A stretch of DNA of 64,000 nucleotides from Algibacillus agarilyticus (GCF_003286125.1 NZ_QMED01000001.1:372001-436000); one strand, 5' to 3'. Positions 8,700 through 18,732 are shown, counted from the first letter of the stretch. Notes: generated by a model from the sequence alone, not told the origin. Numbers and translations are program-made.

Positions 8700-9566
8700 T
8701 TATGCTTCTGGTAAAATCAACTGTTCAATAAAAAATTCTAAATGCCCACCAGCAGTATCAGGTACGGGCCAATTCGCAGCTCGATTTGCAAGTGTTTTAA
8801 ATGCAATCGAAGCTGGCGACTTAGGAAAAGCATCAACAACTGTTTTTTGCTTTCTTACTGCTTTTCTTACATTTTCATCAAATGGAACAATCGCAACGAG
8901 CTCAATCGCAACATCTAAAAAGCGATCGGACACTTTAGACAGTTTAGCAAAGAGTTCCTGACCCTCTCTCAGCGAGCGTACCATGTTTGCTACGATTTTA
9001 AAACGGAACAACCCGTATTCCCGATTCAAGACTTTTATTAACGCGTAAGCATCTGTTATAGACGTAGGTTCATCACAAACAACAACCAATACATCTTGAG
9101 CCGCTCTAGCAAAGCTTAGCACCATATCTGAGATTCCGGCGGCTGTATCAACAATTAATACATCAAATTGTTGTTCTAACTCACTGAAAGCGCGAATTAA
9201 TCCTGCATGTTCATTTGGTGTCAACTCTACCATATTCTTAGTGCCTGACGTTGCAGGAACGATAGTAATACCAAATGGACCTTTTACCAAAATATCTTGT
9301 AGCTCACATTCACCAGCTAATAGGTGTGATAAATTTTTTGTAACCCGCACGCCTAACATAACGTCTAGATTAGCCAACCCTAGATCGGCATCAAATACCA
9401 ACACACGTTTGCCTTTCTGCGCTAATGAAACGGCTAGATTTAAGGAGACGTTACTTTTACCAACACCTCCTTTTCCACCGGTTACTGCAATAACTTTTAC
9501 TTTATCGTCTTTTTTCATGTTACGAAGGCCGTTTGCCTGATCGCCTAACTGATTAATATTATTCAT
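8700..9566 (-). CDS. flhG: Flagellar number regulator FlhG (FleN), MinD-like ATPase
   Basis: FlhG (288 aa) limits the number of polar flagella and in Vibrio and Pseudomonas antagonises the sigma-54 activator FlrA/FleQ. The Walker A motif is VTGGKGGVGKSNVSLNLA (residues 29-46), followed by FDADLGLANLDVMLG and the Walker B-like VLIVDTAAGISDMV. The N-terminal segment before the P-loop (MNNINQLGDQANGLRNM) matches the DQA-containing activator helix of FlhG that stimulates the FlhF GTPase. It lies six bases downstream of flhF, as in other polar flagellates. Confidence 0.95.
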   Translation of the reverse strand: MNNINQLGDQANGLRNMKKDDKVKVIAVTGGKGGVGKSNVSLNLAVSLAQKGKRVLVFDADLGLANLDVMLGVRVTKNLSHLLAGECELQDILVKGPFGITIVPATSGTKNMVELTPNEHAGLIRAFSELEQQFDVLIVDTAAGISDMVLSFARAAQDVLVVVCDEPTSITDAYALIKVLNREYGLFRFKIVANMVRSLREGQELFAKLSKVSDRFLDVAIELVAIVPFDENVRKAVRKQKTVVDAFPKSPASIAFKTLANRAANWPVPDTAGGHLEFFIEQLILPEA

Positions 9567-9571
9567 AAATT

Positions 9572-11053
9572 CTATTTATATATAGGCTGTAAGCTGTCAT
9601 CTGTAAACCAATTTGACTGAGAAATATTTCGTTCGCTCATTAAATGAGCTGTTTTTTCAATTAAAAACTTCGCCTCAGCCACCCGTAAATCCTCTGGAAC
9701 CCTTTGCCCTTCGCTTAAATAAGCTATTGGTAATGCATTTTGTATTGCGACACTCACAATTTCACCCAAACTGGTACATTCATCAATTTTAGTAAAAATA
9801 CAGCCGGTTATCGGTATTTGTTTAAAACGTTCAATAGCCTCTTGCATAACCCGACGCTGAGCGGTTGATTGTAAAACTAAATAACTACGTACTTTAATTG
9901 ATGAAGTCGTCATGAGTGTTTCAAGATGTGCAGCTAAGCGCACATCCCTTTGACCCACACCTGCAGTGTCGACTAAAACTAATTTTTTGTGCCGCAGCTG
10001 GTGTAATGTTTCCGTTAAATCGTCTTTATCTTGTACTATCTTACAAGGGCAACCTAAAATTTTAGCGTAAGTTTGCAGCTGCTCATGAGCACCAATTCGG
10101 AATGTATCTGTGGTGATCATGGCGATTTGATCACTCCCGTGCTGTTGAGCAAAGTGTGCCGCCAATTTTGCAATGGTCGTTGTTTTTCCAACGCCTGTAG
10201 GGCCTAACAAAGCAACAACACCACCGCGGCGTATTATATCGTTGTTGGTAACGTTGATTTGTCCTGCAAGCAATTCTAAAGCGTTTTCCCATGCATCTGC
10301 TTGGTCAAGCTCTTCCGGTATAAAACAAGCAACTTGATCAGCAACATCATTAGCAATACCCATTTTATTGAGTCTATCAACTAAATAAGCTCTGATAGGT
10401 TCTTTTCTTGCCATTTCTTGCCACATCAAACCAGAGACCTGATGTTCCATTAACTTTCTCATTTCAGCCATCTCTCTTTTCATTTCTAAGAGTTCTTCGC
10501 TGTTATTTGACGTATTGGTTTCAGGCGGGGTTGGTGTCGAAGAAGGTATTTTATTAGCGGTAAATTGAGCAAACTTTTCGGCTTGCGTTGGTATTTGTGC
10601 AGAGTGAGTCGGTTGTTGAAAAGCATGTTGATTTGGCTGTGCGGTTGACTCTTTGGCTTTTTTTAAACCGTCATGCAGTTTTTTATTTTGACGCTGCAGT
10701 AAAGCTTTGAGCGAATCAGCAACTTCATCTTCGTTAAGGTCTTCGCCTTGAGAAAAATGCGAGCTTATCCGATCATCTAATTCATCATCGAAATGCGTAT
10801 TGTGACGTTTTTTTGGCACTGACGCAGGATTATTAGCCTGTTCATTAAAAGGTTGCGCCGTTTTTTTGACAGAAGCAGTCGCGGATGGCCGTACTTGAAC
10901 AGGTGCATCGATATTGTCATCAACAGCAGCAACAATTTCAATTCCTTCGCTAGTCTTAGTATTAGACATGATAACAGCATCTGCGCCAAGCTCATTCTTG
11001 ACATCAATAAGGGCTGTTCGCATATCTTTAGCGAAAAAACGTTTAATTTTCAC
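9572..11053 (-). CDS. flhF: Flagellar placement GTPase FlhF
   Basis: FlhF (493 aa) marks the pole for flagellum assembly. The N-terminal B domain starts MKIKRFFAKDMRTALIDVKNELGADAVIM. A long variable, Gln/Pro-rich linker spans about residues 65-200. The SRP-type NG domain has G1 LLGPTGVGKTTTIAKLAAHFA, TTDTFRIGAHEQL, DTAGVGQRD and TKIDECTSLGE. It is followed immediately by flhG and preceded by flhA, the standard flhA-flhF-flhG order of polar flagellar systems. Confidence 0.96.
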   Translation of the reverse strand: MKIKRFFAKDMRTALIDVKNELGADAVIMSNTKTSEGIEIVAAVDDNIDAPVQVRPSATASVKKTAQPFNEQANNPASVPKKRHNTHFDDELDDRISSHFSQGEDLNEDEVADSLKALLQRQNKKLHDGLKKAKESTAQPNQHAFQQPTHSAQIPTQAEKFAQFTANKIPSSTPTPPETNTSNNSEELLEMKREMAEMRKLMEHQVSGLMWQEMARKEPIRAYLVDRLNKMGIANDVADQVACFIPEELDQADAWENALELLAGQINVTNNDIIRRGGVVALLGPTGVGKTTTIAKLAAHFAQQHGSDQIAMITTDTFRIGAHEQLQTYAKILGCPCKIVQDKDDLTETLHQLRHKKLVLVDTAGVGQRDVRLAAHLETLMTTSSIKVRSYLVLQSTAQRRVMQEAIERFKQIPITGCIFTKIDECTSLGEIVSVAIQNALPIAYLSEGQRVPEDLRVAEAKFLIEKTAHLMSERNISQSNWFTDDSLQPIYK

Positions 11054-11080
11054 AATTGACTCCTACGTCATTTTTTTGAC

Positions 11081-13210
11081 TTATTGCCCTATCGAATTCA
11101 CAATTCGAATTTGCTTATCATCAGGTATTTCTTGATAAGACAATACATGTAAGCCTGAAACGGTATGCTTAGTAAACCGAGCTAATACTGAACGTAAAAC
11201 GCCAGAAGTCAATAGTACCGCGGGTTCACCATTCATTTCTTGTTGCTGACTAGCATCGATTAAAGCGGTTTGAATACGTTCGGCTAAACCGGGTTCAATG
11301 CCACCTCCTTCAGCCCCTGCGGCTTGCATCGACTGATGCAACATTTGTTCCAGCTCAGGAACTAATGTAATAACCGGTAAATCGGGTAAATCTTGACAAA
11401 TATCTTGAATAATCAATTTACGCAGCGAAATACGCACTGCGGCAGTCAATACATCTGGATCTTGGCTCTTAGGTGCATACTCAACCAAAGTCTGCACTAT
11501 GGTTCGCATATCTCTTATAGCAACACCTTCAAACAACAAGTTTTGTAATACTTTAACCATAGCAGATAATGACATAGTATCGGGCACCAATCCATCAACT
11601 AACTTACTATACGTTTTAGCCAACATATCTAATAAGTTTTGCGCTTCTTCATGACCCAGTAATTGTGAAGCATGGTTAGTTAACAAATGACTCAAATGAG
11701 TCGCGACAACTGTCGCTGCATCAACAACCGTATAGCCCAGTGATTGTGCTTGCTCTCGTTGTTCTAAATTAATCCAAACGGCTTCTAAGCCAAATGCAGG
11801 GTCAATGGTTTTAATCCCTTGAATATCACCAAAGACTTGGCCAGGGTTAATTGCCATTTCACGATCATGATAAATTTCAGCTTCACCCACAACAACGCCC
11901 ATTAATGAGATGCGATAGATATTAGGCGACAAATCAAGGTTGTCACGAATATGCACAGGGGGCACTAAAAAGCCTAATTCTTGTGATAATTTTTTTCGCA
12001 CCCCTTTAATTCGACTTAATAGTTCACCACCTTGTGTTTTATCAACTAATGGGATTAGTCGATAGCCCACTTCCAAGCCGATTACATCCATTGGTTGAAC
12101 GTCATTCCAACTTATTTCTTGCGGTTCAGGCGCTATAGGCGCATTTGCATTATCACTAGGGGCAAGAGCTTGACCTTTCGAATCTCGCTTAATCAATGAG
12201 CCTTTGCCTTTCTTTGTGGTATCTACATCTCTACCCATCCAATAACCGGCTCCCACTAAACAAGCAGCAAGCAACAGAAAAGCAAAATGCGGCATGCCAG
12301 GTACAATCCCCATTACACCCAGAATGCTAGCGGCTACATATAGCACTTTAGGCTTGGCTAATTGATCTGAAAGCTGGTCACCTAATTCAACTGAATCATT
12401 TTGACGAGTAACAATAATGGCAGTTGCAACAGAAAGTAATAAAGAAGGGATTTGAGCGACTAAGCCATCGCCAATCGTTAATAAGGTGTAAATTTCAATA
12501 GCATCACTAAAGTTAAGATCATATTGGATCATCCCAATTAATAACCCACCCGCTATATTAATGATCATAATTAATAAACCGGCTATAGCATCACCTTTGA
12601 CGAATTTACTGGCACCATCCATAGACCCATAAAAATCGGCTTCATCAGTCACTTCTTTTCGTCGTTCAACAGCTTCTTCTTGCGTAATAAAACCCGCATT
12701 TAAATCTGCATCGATCGCCATTTGCTTACCGGGCATAGAATCGAGAGTAAAGCGAGCACTTACTTCAGATATTCGTCCTGCACCGGCCGTAACGACTTTA
12801 AAATTGATAATCATCAAGATAGCAAATACGACCAAACCGACAGCGTAATTACCACCAATCACTACTTCACCAAAAGCGGCAATAACTTGACCCGCCGCAT
12901 CATCGCCTAAATGACCTTCTAATAAGACAATTCGAGTTGAAGCCACATTAAGGGCAAGCCGTAAAACCGTAGCAATAAGAATAACGGTCGGAAACGAACC
13001 AAAATCCATCGGTTTTAAGGCATAAACGACAACTAGCATCACAACAATCGATAATGCAATGTTAAAGGTGAAAAGAATGTCGAGTAGAAAAGCAGGAAGA
13101 GGAAGAATAACCATGGCTAAAATAGCCAATACAACACCAGCTACGCCGAGGCCTTTTATGCGGCGATAATCAAACGCTTTAAAATTTTGAAATAATTGGC
13201 CAGTCTGCAT
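11081..13210 (-). CDS. flhA: Flagellar type III export gate protein FlhA
   Basis: FlhA (709 aa, a normal length) forms the nonameric export gate ring. About eight transmembrane segments fill residues 20-330, including the conserved cytoplasmic FHIPEP-type loop RFTLDSMPGKQMAIDADLNAGFITQEEAVERR. A cytoplasmic domain of about 350 residues, which docks chaperone-substrate complexes, starts near WNDVQPMDVIGLEVGYRLIPLVD. A sigma-54 type promoter precedes it in the 86-bp gap after flhB, so flhA-flhF-flhG-fliA-che may form its own transcription unit. Confidence 0.97.
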   Translation of the reverse strand: MQTGQLFQNFKAFDYRRIKGLGVAGVVLAILAMVILPLPAFLLDILFTFNIALSIVVMLVVVYALKPMDFGSFPTVILIATVLRLALNVASTRIVLLEGHLGDDAAGQVIAAFGEVVIGGNYAVGLVVFAILMIINFKVVTAGAGRISEVSARFTLDSMPGKQMAIDADLNAGFITQEEAVERRKEVTDEADFYGSMDGASKFVKGDAIAGLLIMIINIAGGLLIGMIQYDLNFSDAIEIYTLLTIGDGLVAQIPSLLLSVATAIIVTRQNDSVELGDQLSDQLAKPKVLYVAASILGVMGIVPGMPHFAFLLLAACLVGAGYWMGRDVDTTKKGKGSLIKRDSKGQALAPSDNANAPIAPEPQEISWNDVQPMDVIGLEVGYRLIPLVDKTQGGELLSRIKGVRKKLSQELGFLVPPVHIRDNLDLSPNIYRISLMGVVVGEAEIYHDREMAINPGQVFGDIQGIKTIDPAFGLEAVWINLEQREQAQSLGYTVVDAATVVATHLSHLLTNHASQLLGHEEAQNLLDMLAKTYSKLVDGLVPDTMSLSAMVKVLQNLLFEGVAIRDMRTIVQTLVEYAPKSQDPDVLTAAVRISLRKLIIQDICQDLPDLPVITLVPELEQMLHQSMQAAGAEGGGIEPGLAERIQTALIDASQQQEMNGEPAVLLTSGVLRSVLARFTKHTVSGLHVLSYQEIPDDKQIRIVNSIGQ

Positions 13211-13250
13211 GTGTCAAATTTCTAACTCTCAATATAGATTTAATAAGCTA

Positions 13251-13266
13251 AGCAAATCATAAGCCA
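13251..13266 (-). promoter_or_regulatory. Sigma-54 promoter candidate upstream of flhA
   Basis: On the minus strand this reads TGGCTTATGATTTGCT. The GG of the -24 element and the GC of the -12 element have the required ten-base spacing. It differs from TGGCAC-N5-TTGC only in the fifth and sixth bases. It lies 41-56 bases upstream of the flhA ATG at 13210. In Vibrio, flhA has a sigma-54-dependent start, which supports the call. Confidence 0.6.
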
Positions 13267-13296
13267 ACTTATGTTAACGAACTTATAAAGGTTTTA

Positions 13297-14427
13297 TTAA
13301 TAACGAACTTCAGGCGGAATAGGTAAGCTTGTCGCTTTAGGTTCTTTAGGTCGTTTAGCTTTACCTTTTTGATATTCTTTTAGCTGAAAGACATAAGCTA
13401 AAATTTGAGCGACCGCTGAAAATAATTTTTCAGGTATTTCACTGTCAATTTCGGTGGTGTGATAAATTGAACGAGCCAGCATCGGCGAACATAAAATGGG
13501 AATATCATGTGCTTCAGCAATATCCCGAATATGCCTAGCCACTTCATCACCACCTTTGGCCAATAAAATAGGTGCAGCGCTTTTTGTTGTGTCATACTTT
13601 AAAGCCACAGCGTAATGGGTCGGATTAGTTACCACGACATCGGCTTTAGGCACTTCAGACATCATTCGACGCTGCGAAGCTTGAAACATTTTTTGCCGTA
13701 TCTTACCCTTAATAACAGGATCACCCTCAGCATTTTTATGTTCATCTTTAACTTCTTGTTTTGTCATTTTTAATGAGTCAGTGTGTTTATGCAATTGGTA
13801 AGGTACATCAATGATAGCGACAATAATTAATGAAAAAGCTAACCAAATAAATATCCAAACGATGATCTCTAGTGCTGTTTTAATATTATTAGGAATTTGC
13901 TCAATATTAATATGCATTAATTGATCAAAGTAAATCCCCAGCAAAACATAGGCAGCAATCACGATAACCGCAAACTTTGCTAATGATTTAACCAATTCGA
14001 CGAGCCCTTGCGGACCAAACATGCGTTTTAAGCCAGATAAAGGGTTAAGTTTATTAAACTTAGGAGCCGCGGCTTGCATCGAAAAATTGTACCCGCCGAC
14101 AACAATTGAACTCAAAACGCCAATCAATAACATGACAACAGCAAAAGCAAGTAACGGTACGATAATGGGTTCTAGTAAACCCTCTAAACGAATGAACATC
14201 CGAGAGGGATCAAAAGCATCTTCTTGTTCAAAAGTAAGCCCTTTTTTCATGACTTTATACATGCCTTCCGCAATAAAATCGCCCCACAGCAGAAAAAATA
14301 TTGCAGCACCAAGAAGTTGAAGAAAGGTAGCAAGCTCTTTAGACCGAGCAACTTGCCCCTTTTCCCTGGACTTGGATTTCTTTTTTTCCGTGGGGTCTTC
14401 GGTTTTGCCTTCGTTTTCAGCTGCCAT
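13297..14427 (-). CDS. flhB: Flagellar export apparatus protein FlhB
   Basis: FlhB (376 aa) is the substrate-specificity switch of the flagellar exporter. It starts with the typical basic leader (MAAENEGKTEDPTEKKKSKSREKGQVARSKE), followed by four membrane segments in residues 30-215. The cytoplasmic domain includes the autocleavage motif NPTH (in ADVVVTNPTHYAVALKYD). The C-terminal tail is basic and Pro-rich. It follows fliR by 15 bases. A stand-alone homologue of its C-terminal part is encoded at 427-723. Confidence 0.97.
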   Translation of the reverse strand: MAAENEGKTEDPTEKKKSKSREKGQVARSKELATFLQLLGAAIFFLLWGDFIAEGMYKVMKKGLTFEQEDAFDPSRMFIRLEGLLEPIIVPLLAFAVVMLLIGVLSSIVVGGYNFSMQAAAPKFNKLNPLSGLKRMFGPQGLVELVKSLAKFAVIVIAAYVLLGIYFDQLMHINIEQIPNNIKTALEIIVWIFIWLAFSLIIVAIIDVPYQLHKHTDSLKMTKQEVKDEHKNAEGDPVIKGKIRQKMFQASQRRMMSEVPKADVVVTNPTHYAVALKYDTTKSAAPILLAKGGDEVARHIRDIAEAHDIPILCSPMLARSIYHTTEIDSEIPEKLFSAVAQILAYVFQLKEYQKGKAKRPKEPKATSLPIPPEVRY

Positions 14428-14442
14428 CGTAATTACTCATCA

Positions 14443-15219
14443 TCAACGGCAACCTGCAATTTCACACATTAAGTATGAAGCCGACGCCCACATGGTGTCG
14501 AAATGTAACATAAAAGCCGACATGCTTAACCAAATAACAATCAAACCAGAAATTTGAGTAATTGGAAAACCAATCGAGAAAATATTAAGTTGCGGAGCGG
14601 CTCGTGTCATCACACCAAAAGTAAAACTCACAATTAACATGGCCGTTACAGGGGTAATAGTCATGGTAATCGTCGCTAAAAATAACCACTTACCCCACTC
14701 TATTATTTTCCAATAATTACTCACATCAACCCAACCAGAACCAATCGGAAACGCTTCAAAACTAAACGCAACCATTTTTATCATTGTTAAGTGACCATCC
14801 ACAGCCCAAAAAATCAGCGTCGCCAGAATTAAGTAAAACTGGCCAACCGCCGCAACATTAATGCCATTAACCGGATCAACTAACGATGCAAACCCTAAAC
14901 CGGTTTGCGTTGCAACAACTTGCCCTGCAACAATAAACGTATTTAAAAATATTTGAGAAACAAAACCAATTGCAACACCCCACAATATTTGTTGCACAAC
15001 CAATATAAACCCTTGAACGGATAACATATCAGTATAAGGCTGCGATGGAATAACTGGGGCAATTAATAATGCAACGGTAAATGCAAAAAGGACTTTAAGT
15101 TGGGTTGGAATACGCTTAGCATCAAAGCCAATCATCACCACTAACAAAGACGATATTCTGACAAAAGGCAGTAAAATATCAGCAAGCCATTGCAAAACGA
15201 CATCAACGGCAAAGTTCAT
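14443..15219 (-). CDS. fliR: Flagellar export protein FliR
   Basis: FliR (258 aa) is part of the FliPQR export channel in the inner membrane. It is strongly hydrophobic, with about six membrane segments and the family stretches LPFVRISSLLVVMIGFDAKRIPTQLKVLFAF and IAFVSQIFL-like GFVSQIFLNTFIVAGQVVATQTGLGFASLVDP. Its ATG overlaps the fliQ stop codon by one base, so the two are translationally coupled. Confidence 0.96.
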   Translation of the reverse strand: MNFAVDVVLQWLADILLPFVRISSLLVVMIGFDAKRIPTQLKVLFAFTVALLIAPVIPSQPYTDMLSVQGFILVVQQILWGVAIGFVSQIFLNTFIVAGQVVATQTGLGFASLVDPVNGINVAAVGQFYLILATLIFWAVDGHLTMIKMVAFSFEAFPIGSGWVDVSNYWKIIEWGKWLFLATITMTITPVTAMLIVSFTFGVMTRAAPQLNIFSIGFPITQISGLIVIWLSMSAFMLHFDTMWASASYLMCEIAGCR

Positions 15220-15488
15220 TAACCGACAACCTCGGGGATCCGGTTAAAGATATCAATGGTATAGTCCATCAATTTATTAATCCCCCAATTTCCGCCATAA
15301 ATAATAGCAAGCAGAGTGACGATTAAGCGTGGTAAAAAACTCAATGTTTGTTCATTAATCGATGTGGCGGCTTGAAAAATAGAGACAATCAAACCAACGA
15401 CTAAACTCGGCACAATAATCAGCGACACTAACAATATAACCATAAACATAGCATCGCGTAACATATCAACAAACGTTTCAGCCGTCAT
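15219..15488 (-). CDS. fliQ: Flagellar export protein FliQ
   Basis: FliQ (89 aa, the standard length) is a small channel subunit with two membrane hairpin segments (residues 13-38 and 50-70) and the conserved FQAATSINEQTLSFLPRL loop between them. It is packed between fliP, whose stop codon lies immediately upstream, and fliR, which overlaps it by one base. Confidence 0.96.
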   Translation of the reverse strand: MTAETFVDMLRDAMFMVILLVSLIIVPSLVVGLIVSIFQAATSINEQTLSFLPRLIVTLLAIIYGGNWGINKLMDYTIDIFNRIPEVVG

Positions 15489-16229
15489 TTAAGTACCGAC
15501 TCCAAAACTGGTCGCTAATGTACCCATGGTTAAATTCCAGCCATCAACCAGTACAAACAACATAAGTTTAAAAGGTAAAGAAACCATCATCGGCGACAAC
15601 ATCATCATACCCATCGCCATTAGCACCGAAGCAACAACTAAATCGAGGATCAAAAATGGAATAAAAATCATAAAGCCCATTTGAAAGGCGGTTTTTAATT
15701 CACTCGTAATAAAAGCGGGGATCAAAACACTCATCGGCACATCTTCAGGTCCATTTAATGTTTCATATCCGGCGATTTCAGCAAACGTGGCAATATCTTT
15801 AACCCGAGTTTGGCTTAACATAAAAGCTCTTAAAGGTAATTGAGCTTTATCGAATGCTTGGGTAGCCGTTAATTCTTCTTGAATATAGGGTTGAACCGCC
15901 GTGACATTAATTTCATCAAAAACGGGCGCCATGATAAAAAACGTCATGAAAAGAGAGATACCAATGATCACTTGATTTGATGGAGCTTGTTGCAAACCGA
16001 TAGCTTGCCTTAAAATCCCTAAAACAATAACGATTCGGGTAAAAGAGGTCATCATGATCAACATTGCTGGAATAAAGCTCAGCAATGTCATGATACCTAA
16101 AACTTGCAGTGATATCGTGTAATCTTTACTGCCGTCAGGGTTTTCATTTAAAGTTAAAGCGGGTAACCCCTGCTCAGCAAAAGCATCGGGGATAAATAGA
16201 AACAAGCCAAGTAAAAGATATTTAATCAC
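15489..16229 (-). CDS. fliP: Flagellar export protein FliP
   Basis: FliP (246 aa) is the core subunit of the export channel. It has a cleavable signal peptide ([21 protein letters not shown]) and four membrane segments. Signature sequences are [29 protein letters not shown] and the C-terminal [26 protein letters not shown]. The start is GTG at 16229, overlapping the end of fliO by eight bases. The low-frequency start is dictated by the signal peptide, since no in-frame ATG precedes it. Confidence 0.96.
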   Translation of the reverse strand: MIKYLLLGLFLFIPDAFAEQGLPALTLNENPDGSKDYTISLQVLGIMTLLSFIPAMLIMMTSFTRIVIVLGILRQAIGLQQAPSNQVIIGISLFMTFFIMAPVFDEINVTAVQPYIQEELTATQAFDKAQLPLRAFMLSQTRVKDIATFAEIAGYETLNGPEDVPMSVLIPAFITSELKTAFQMGFMIFIPFLILDLVVASVLMAMGMMMLSPMMVSLPFKLMLFVLVDGWNLTMGTLATSFGVGT

Positions 16230-16611
16230 GTTTTTTTACCTGTTCGAATATTTTTTTAAATCCCTCGTTCAACGGCGAATTAGATTGAGGAGTAGTAAGA
16301 GGTTCATCAAGCTCTTTTAATAAACTAATATTGTGTTGAGTCACACCTAATAATAATTGTTGGCCATCAACATCAACCACAATTATTTTTTCACGCGTGC
16401 TTAAAGGCAACATAGTAACAACCTTTAAGCCATTTACCCGCATCGCCGATAAGCTAGTACGTTTAAAAACAGCCGCAATGACAAAAATAAGTGCGATCAC
16501 AAACAATAAAGAAAGTAATAGGGTCGGTAAGGCACTTTCCATTGTGGGCGTTTCGGCTAAAAGAGGAGAACTAGCACAAAGCGCACCTAATCCATAATAT
16601 ATACGCTGCAT
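16222..16611 (-). CDS. fliO: Flagellar biosynthesis protein FliO
   Basis: FliO (129 aa) assists stability and assembly of the FliP ring. It has a hydrophobic N-terminus, one strong membrane segment ([22 protein letters not shown], about residues 29-50), and a small cytoplasmic domain with [38 protein letters not shown], characteristic of FliO/SpoP. It is positioned between fliN and fliP. Confidence 0.9.
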   Translation of the reverse strand: MQRIYYGLGALCASSPLLAETPTMESALPTLLLSLLFVIALIFVIAAVFKRTSLSAMRVNGLKVVTMLPLSTREKIIVVDVDGQQLLLGVTQHNISLLKELDEPLTTPQSNSPLNEGFKKIFEQVKKRD

Positions 16612-16619
16612 GTTTAACT

Positions 16620-17018
16620 CTATTTAAGTTTTTTAATACGCTCAACTTGGCTGATAACATCCGTTAAACGAATACCAAATTTGTCATTGACTACAACAAC
16701 CTCACCATGAGCAATCAATGTACCATTAACCAATACATCAAGCGCCTCACCCGCAACGCGATCTAATTCAACAACTGAACCTTGGTTTAGCTGCAATAAG
16801 TTACGAATGTTTATTTTTGTTCGGCCCACTTCCATCGAAATCGTTACCGGAATATCTAATATGGTATCGAGTCGACGTTTTTCTTCATTCGTTATATTGC
16901 CACTATCGGTCAATTCTTCAAGTTCTGCAACCTGCGCTTCGCCGTTACCGTCATTTTCTTCTGATTCAGCTTGCTCTGCCATAGCAGCTGCCCAATCATC
17001 CATTGCATCATCACTCAT
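16620..17018 (-). CDS. fliN: Flagellar motor switch protein FliN
   Basis: FliN (132 aa) forms the lower C-ring with FliM. An acidic N-terminal part (residues 1-50) precedes the SpoA domain, with ILDIPVTISMEVGRTKINIRNLLQLNQGSVVELDRVAGEALDVLVNGTLIAHGEVVVVNDKFGIRLTDV. It lies 36 bases downstream of fliM. Confidence 0.96.
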   Translation of the reverse strand: MSDDAMDDWAAAMAEQAESEENDGNGEAQVAELEELTDSGNITNEEKRRLDTILDIPVTISMEVGRTKINIRNLLQLNQGSVVELDRVAGEALDVLVNGTLIAHGEVVVVNDKFGIRLTDVISQVERIKKLK

Positions 17019-17054
17019 AATTTAACTCTCTCAGACGATTTAAACTCGGGAAAC

Positions 17055-18134
17055 TTAATCCCAATCTTCTAACTCACGTAATTCAGCCTCAGCATCAATA
17101 CGTCGACCAGCTCTTGTTACCATTTGCAACTCAGATTTAACAGAGGCAGGTCGTTTAATTTTTTCAGATATTTGCACAGCCAGATTTTCATGCGAACGTC
17201 CCATTTTTGCCCGATAGGTTGGTAGCTCTTCAACAAAGACGGTTAAATGCTCAGGCATATCAATCGGAATAACATCACCGACTTGCAAATCCATCACTTC
17301 TTGTAACGATAATTCAAAATCTAATAATTTAGCTAATACTTCGACTTGAACATCCATCATTTCATCACGCAGGGCTTTACTCCAACGTAAATCAGTATCC
17401 TCTTGGTCACTCTGCACACCCGCATCAAGTAACTCTCGAATAGGTTCAAGCATAGAATAAGGCAAACAAATATGAAAATCGCCACCACCGCCATCCAGTT
17501 CAATATGAAATGAACTGATAACAACAACTTCGGTTGGGCTGACAATATTTGCCATTGCAGGGTTTACTTCAGAGTCAAGATATTCAAATGAGGTGTCCAT
17601 CACCGGTCCCCACGCTTCTTTATAATCTTCAAATACTAATTTGAGTAGCATCTGAATTATGCGCCTTTCTGTGGGCGTGAATTCTCGACCTTCAATTTTG
17701 GCATGATACCGACCATCACCGCCAAAAAAGTTATCCACTAAAATAAAAACTAAGCGCGCTTCCATGGTAATTAACCCTGTCCCTTTTAAAGGACGGAAAC
17801 GCACCATATTCAAACTGGTCGGTACAAATAAAGTATGAACGTATTCACCAAATTTAATCATTTGAACACCGTTGATGGAAACTTCAGCGGTGCGGCGCAT
17901 CATATTAAATAAACTAATGCGCATATGACGAGCAAAACGTTCATTAACCATTTCAAGCGTAGGCATTCGCCCACGCACGATCCGGTCTTGTGATGAAAAG
18001 TCATAATCAGACATACTGCTCTGACCATCTTCTCCACCACCGTCATCGCCGTCTTCTGATTCTTCCTCAATGTCATCAACCCCATGTAATAGAGCATCGA
18101 TTTCATCTTGGGATAATAGGTCTGTTGCAGCCAT
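17055..18134 (-). CDS. fliM: Flagellar motor switch protein FliM
   Basis: FliM (359 aa) receives CheY-P and transmits it to FliG. The N-terminal CheY-binding peptide is LLSQDEIDALLHGV (residues 5-18), followed by an acidic linker. The CheC-like middle domain includes RMPTLEMVNERFARHMR and the GGDGRYHAKIEGREFTPTERRI loop. A C-terminal SpoA domain contacts FliN. The start lies three bases beyond the fliL stop. Confidence 0.97.
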   Translation of the reverse strand: MAATDLLSQDEIDALLHGVDDIEEESEDGDDGGGEDGQSSMSDYDFSSQDRIVRGRMPTLEMVNERFARHMRISLFNMMRRTAEVSINGVQMIKFGEYVHTLFVPTSLNMVRFRPLKGTGLITMEARLVFILVDNFFGGDGRYHAKIEGREFTPTERRIIQMLLKLVFEDYKEAWGPVMDTSFEYLDSEVNPAMANIVSPTEVVVISSFHIELDGGGGDFHICLPYSMLEPIRELLDAGVQSDQEDTDLRWSKALRDEMMDVQVEVLAKLLDFELSLQEVMDLQVGDVIPIDMPEHLTVFVEELPTYRAKMGRSHENLAVQISEKIKRPASVKSELQMVTRAGRRIDAEAELRELEDWD

Positions 18135-18137
18135 ATT

Positions 18138-18671
18138 TTATTGCATCACAAAGCCTGTAAACAGGACATTTTCAATCACTTTATTCCCTACGATATTAGT
18201 CAGCTCATCCTGAACTGTCGTTAATGAAAGTGTTTTAAGTGCTTCTTTACCTTGAACTGTTGCTAAATCTTCAGCGTTAGCACTACTGAATACCCTTAAC
18301 AAACCACCTTCAATTAAAGGAATATGCTTTTTAGCCGTTTCTTCATTCGTACTACCACGAACTAATAATTGCACTTTAATTTGCACAAGACGATCTCGAC
18401 TTGCGCCTGGCACATTAAAAACAAACGGTCTAGGCATTGCTACATACAAAGCGGTGCCTAATTCAGCTTTAGCACCAGAAGATGATTCTTCTTGTGGAGC
18501 GGCTTCATCAAGCGTTAACTCTTCGGTTTCGGCGGCGGGTTCATCACCGCCCATTAAAAACATGGCAGCCCCCCCGCCAATAGCGAGTACAGCAACGGCA
18601 GCAATGATGATAAGCATCTTGCTTTTACCACCTGATTCTTCTTCTTCAACTTGGAGTTCTTCTGCAGCCAT
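18138..18671 (-). CDS. fliL: Flagellar basal body-associated protein FliL
   Basis: FliL (177 aa) is an inner-membrane protein that surrounds stators and supports torque. It has a short acidic cytoplasmic N-terminus, one membrane segment (MLIIIAAVAVLAIGGGAAMFLMG, about residues 19-41), an acidic linker, and a periplasmic stomatin-like FliL domain (ALYVAMPRPFVFNVPG...VQIKVQLLVRG...NKVIENVLFTGFVMQ). It lies between fliK and fliM. Confidence 0.95.
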   Translation of the reverse strand: MAAEELQVEEEESGGKSKMLIIIAAVAVLAIGGGAAMFLMGGDEPAAETEELTLDEAAPQEESSSGAKAELGTALYVAMPRPFVFNVPGASRDRLVQIKVQLLVRGSTNEETAKKHIPLIEGGLLRVFSSANAEDLATVQGKEALKTLSLTTVQDELTNIVGNKVIENVLFTGFVMQ

Positions 18672-18732
18672 TTAAATATCCTTGAAATACTTAATGTTTT
18701 TATATGATAAACGCACTTAATTGTAACTGATT

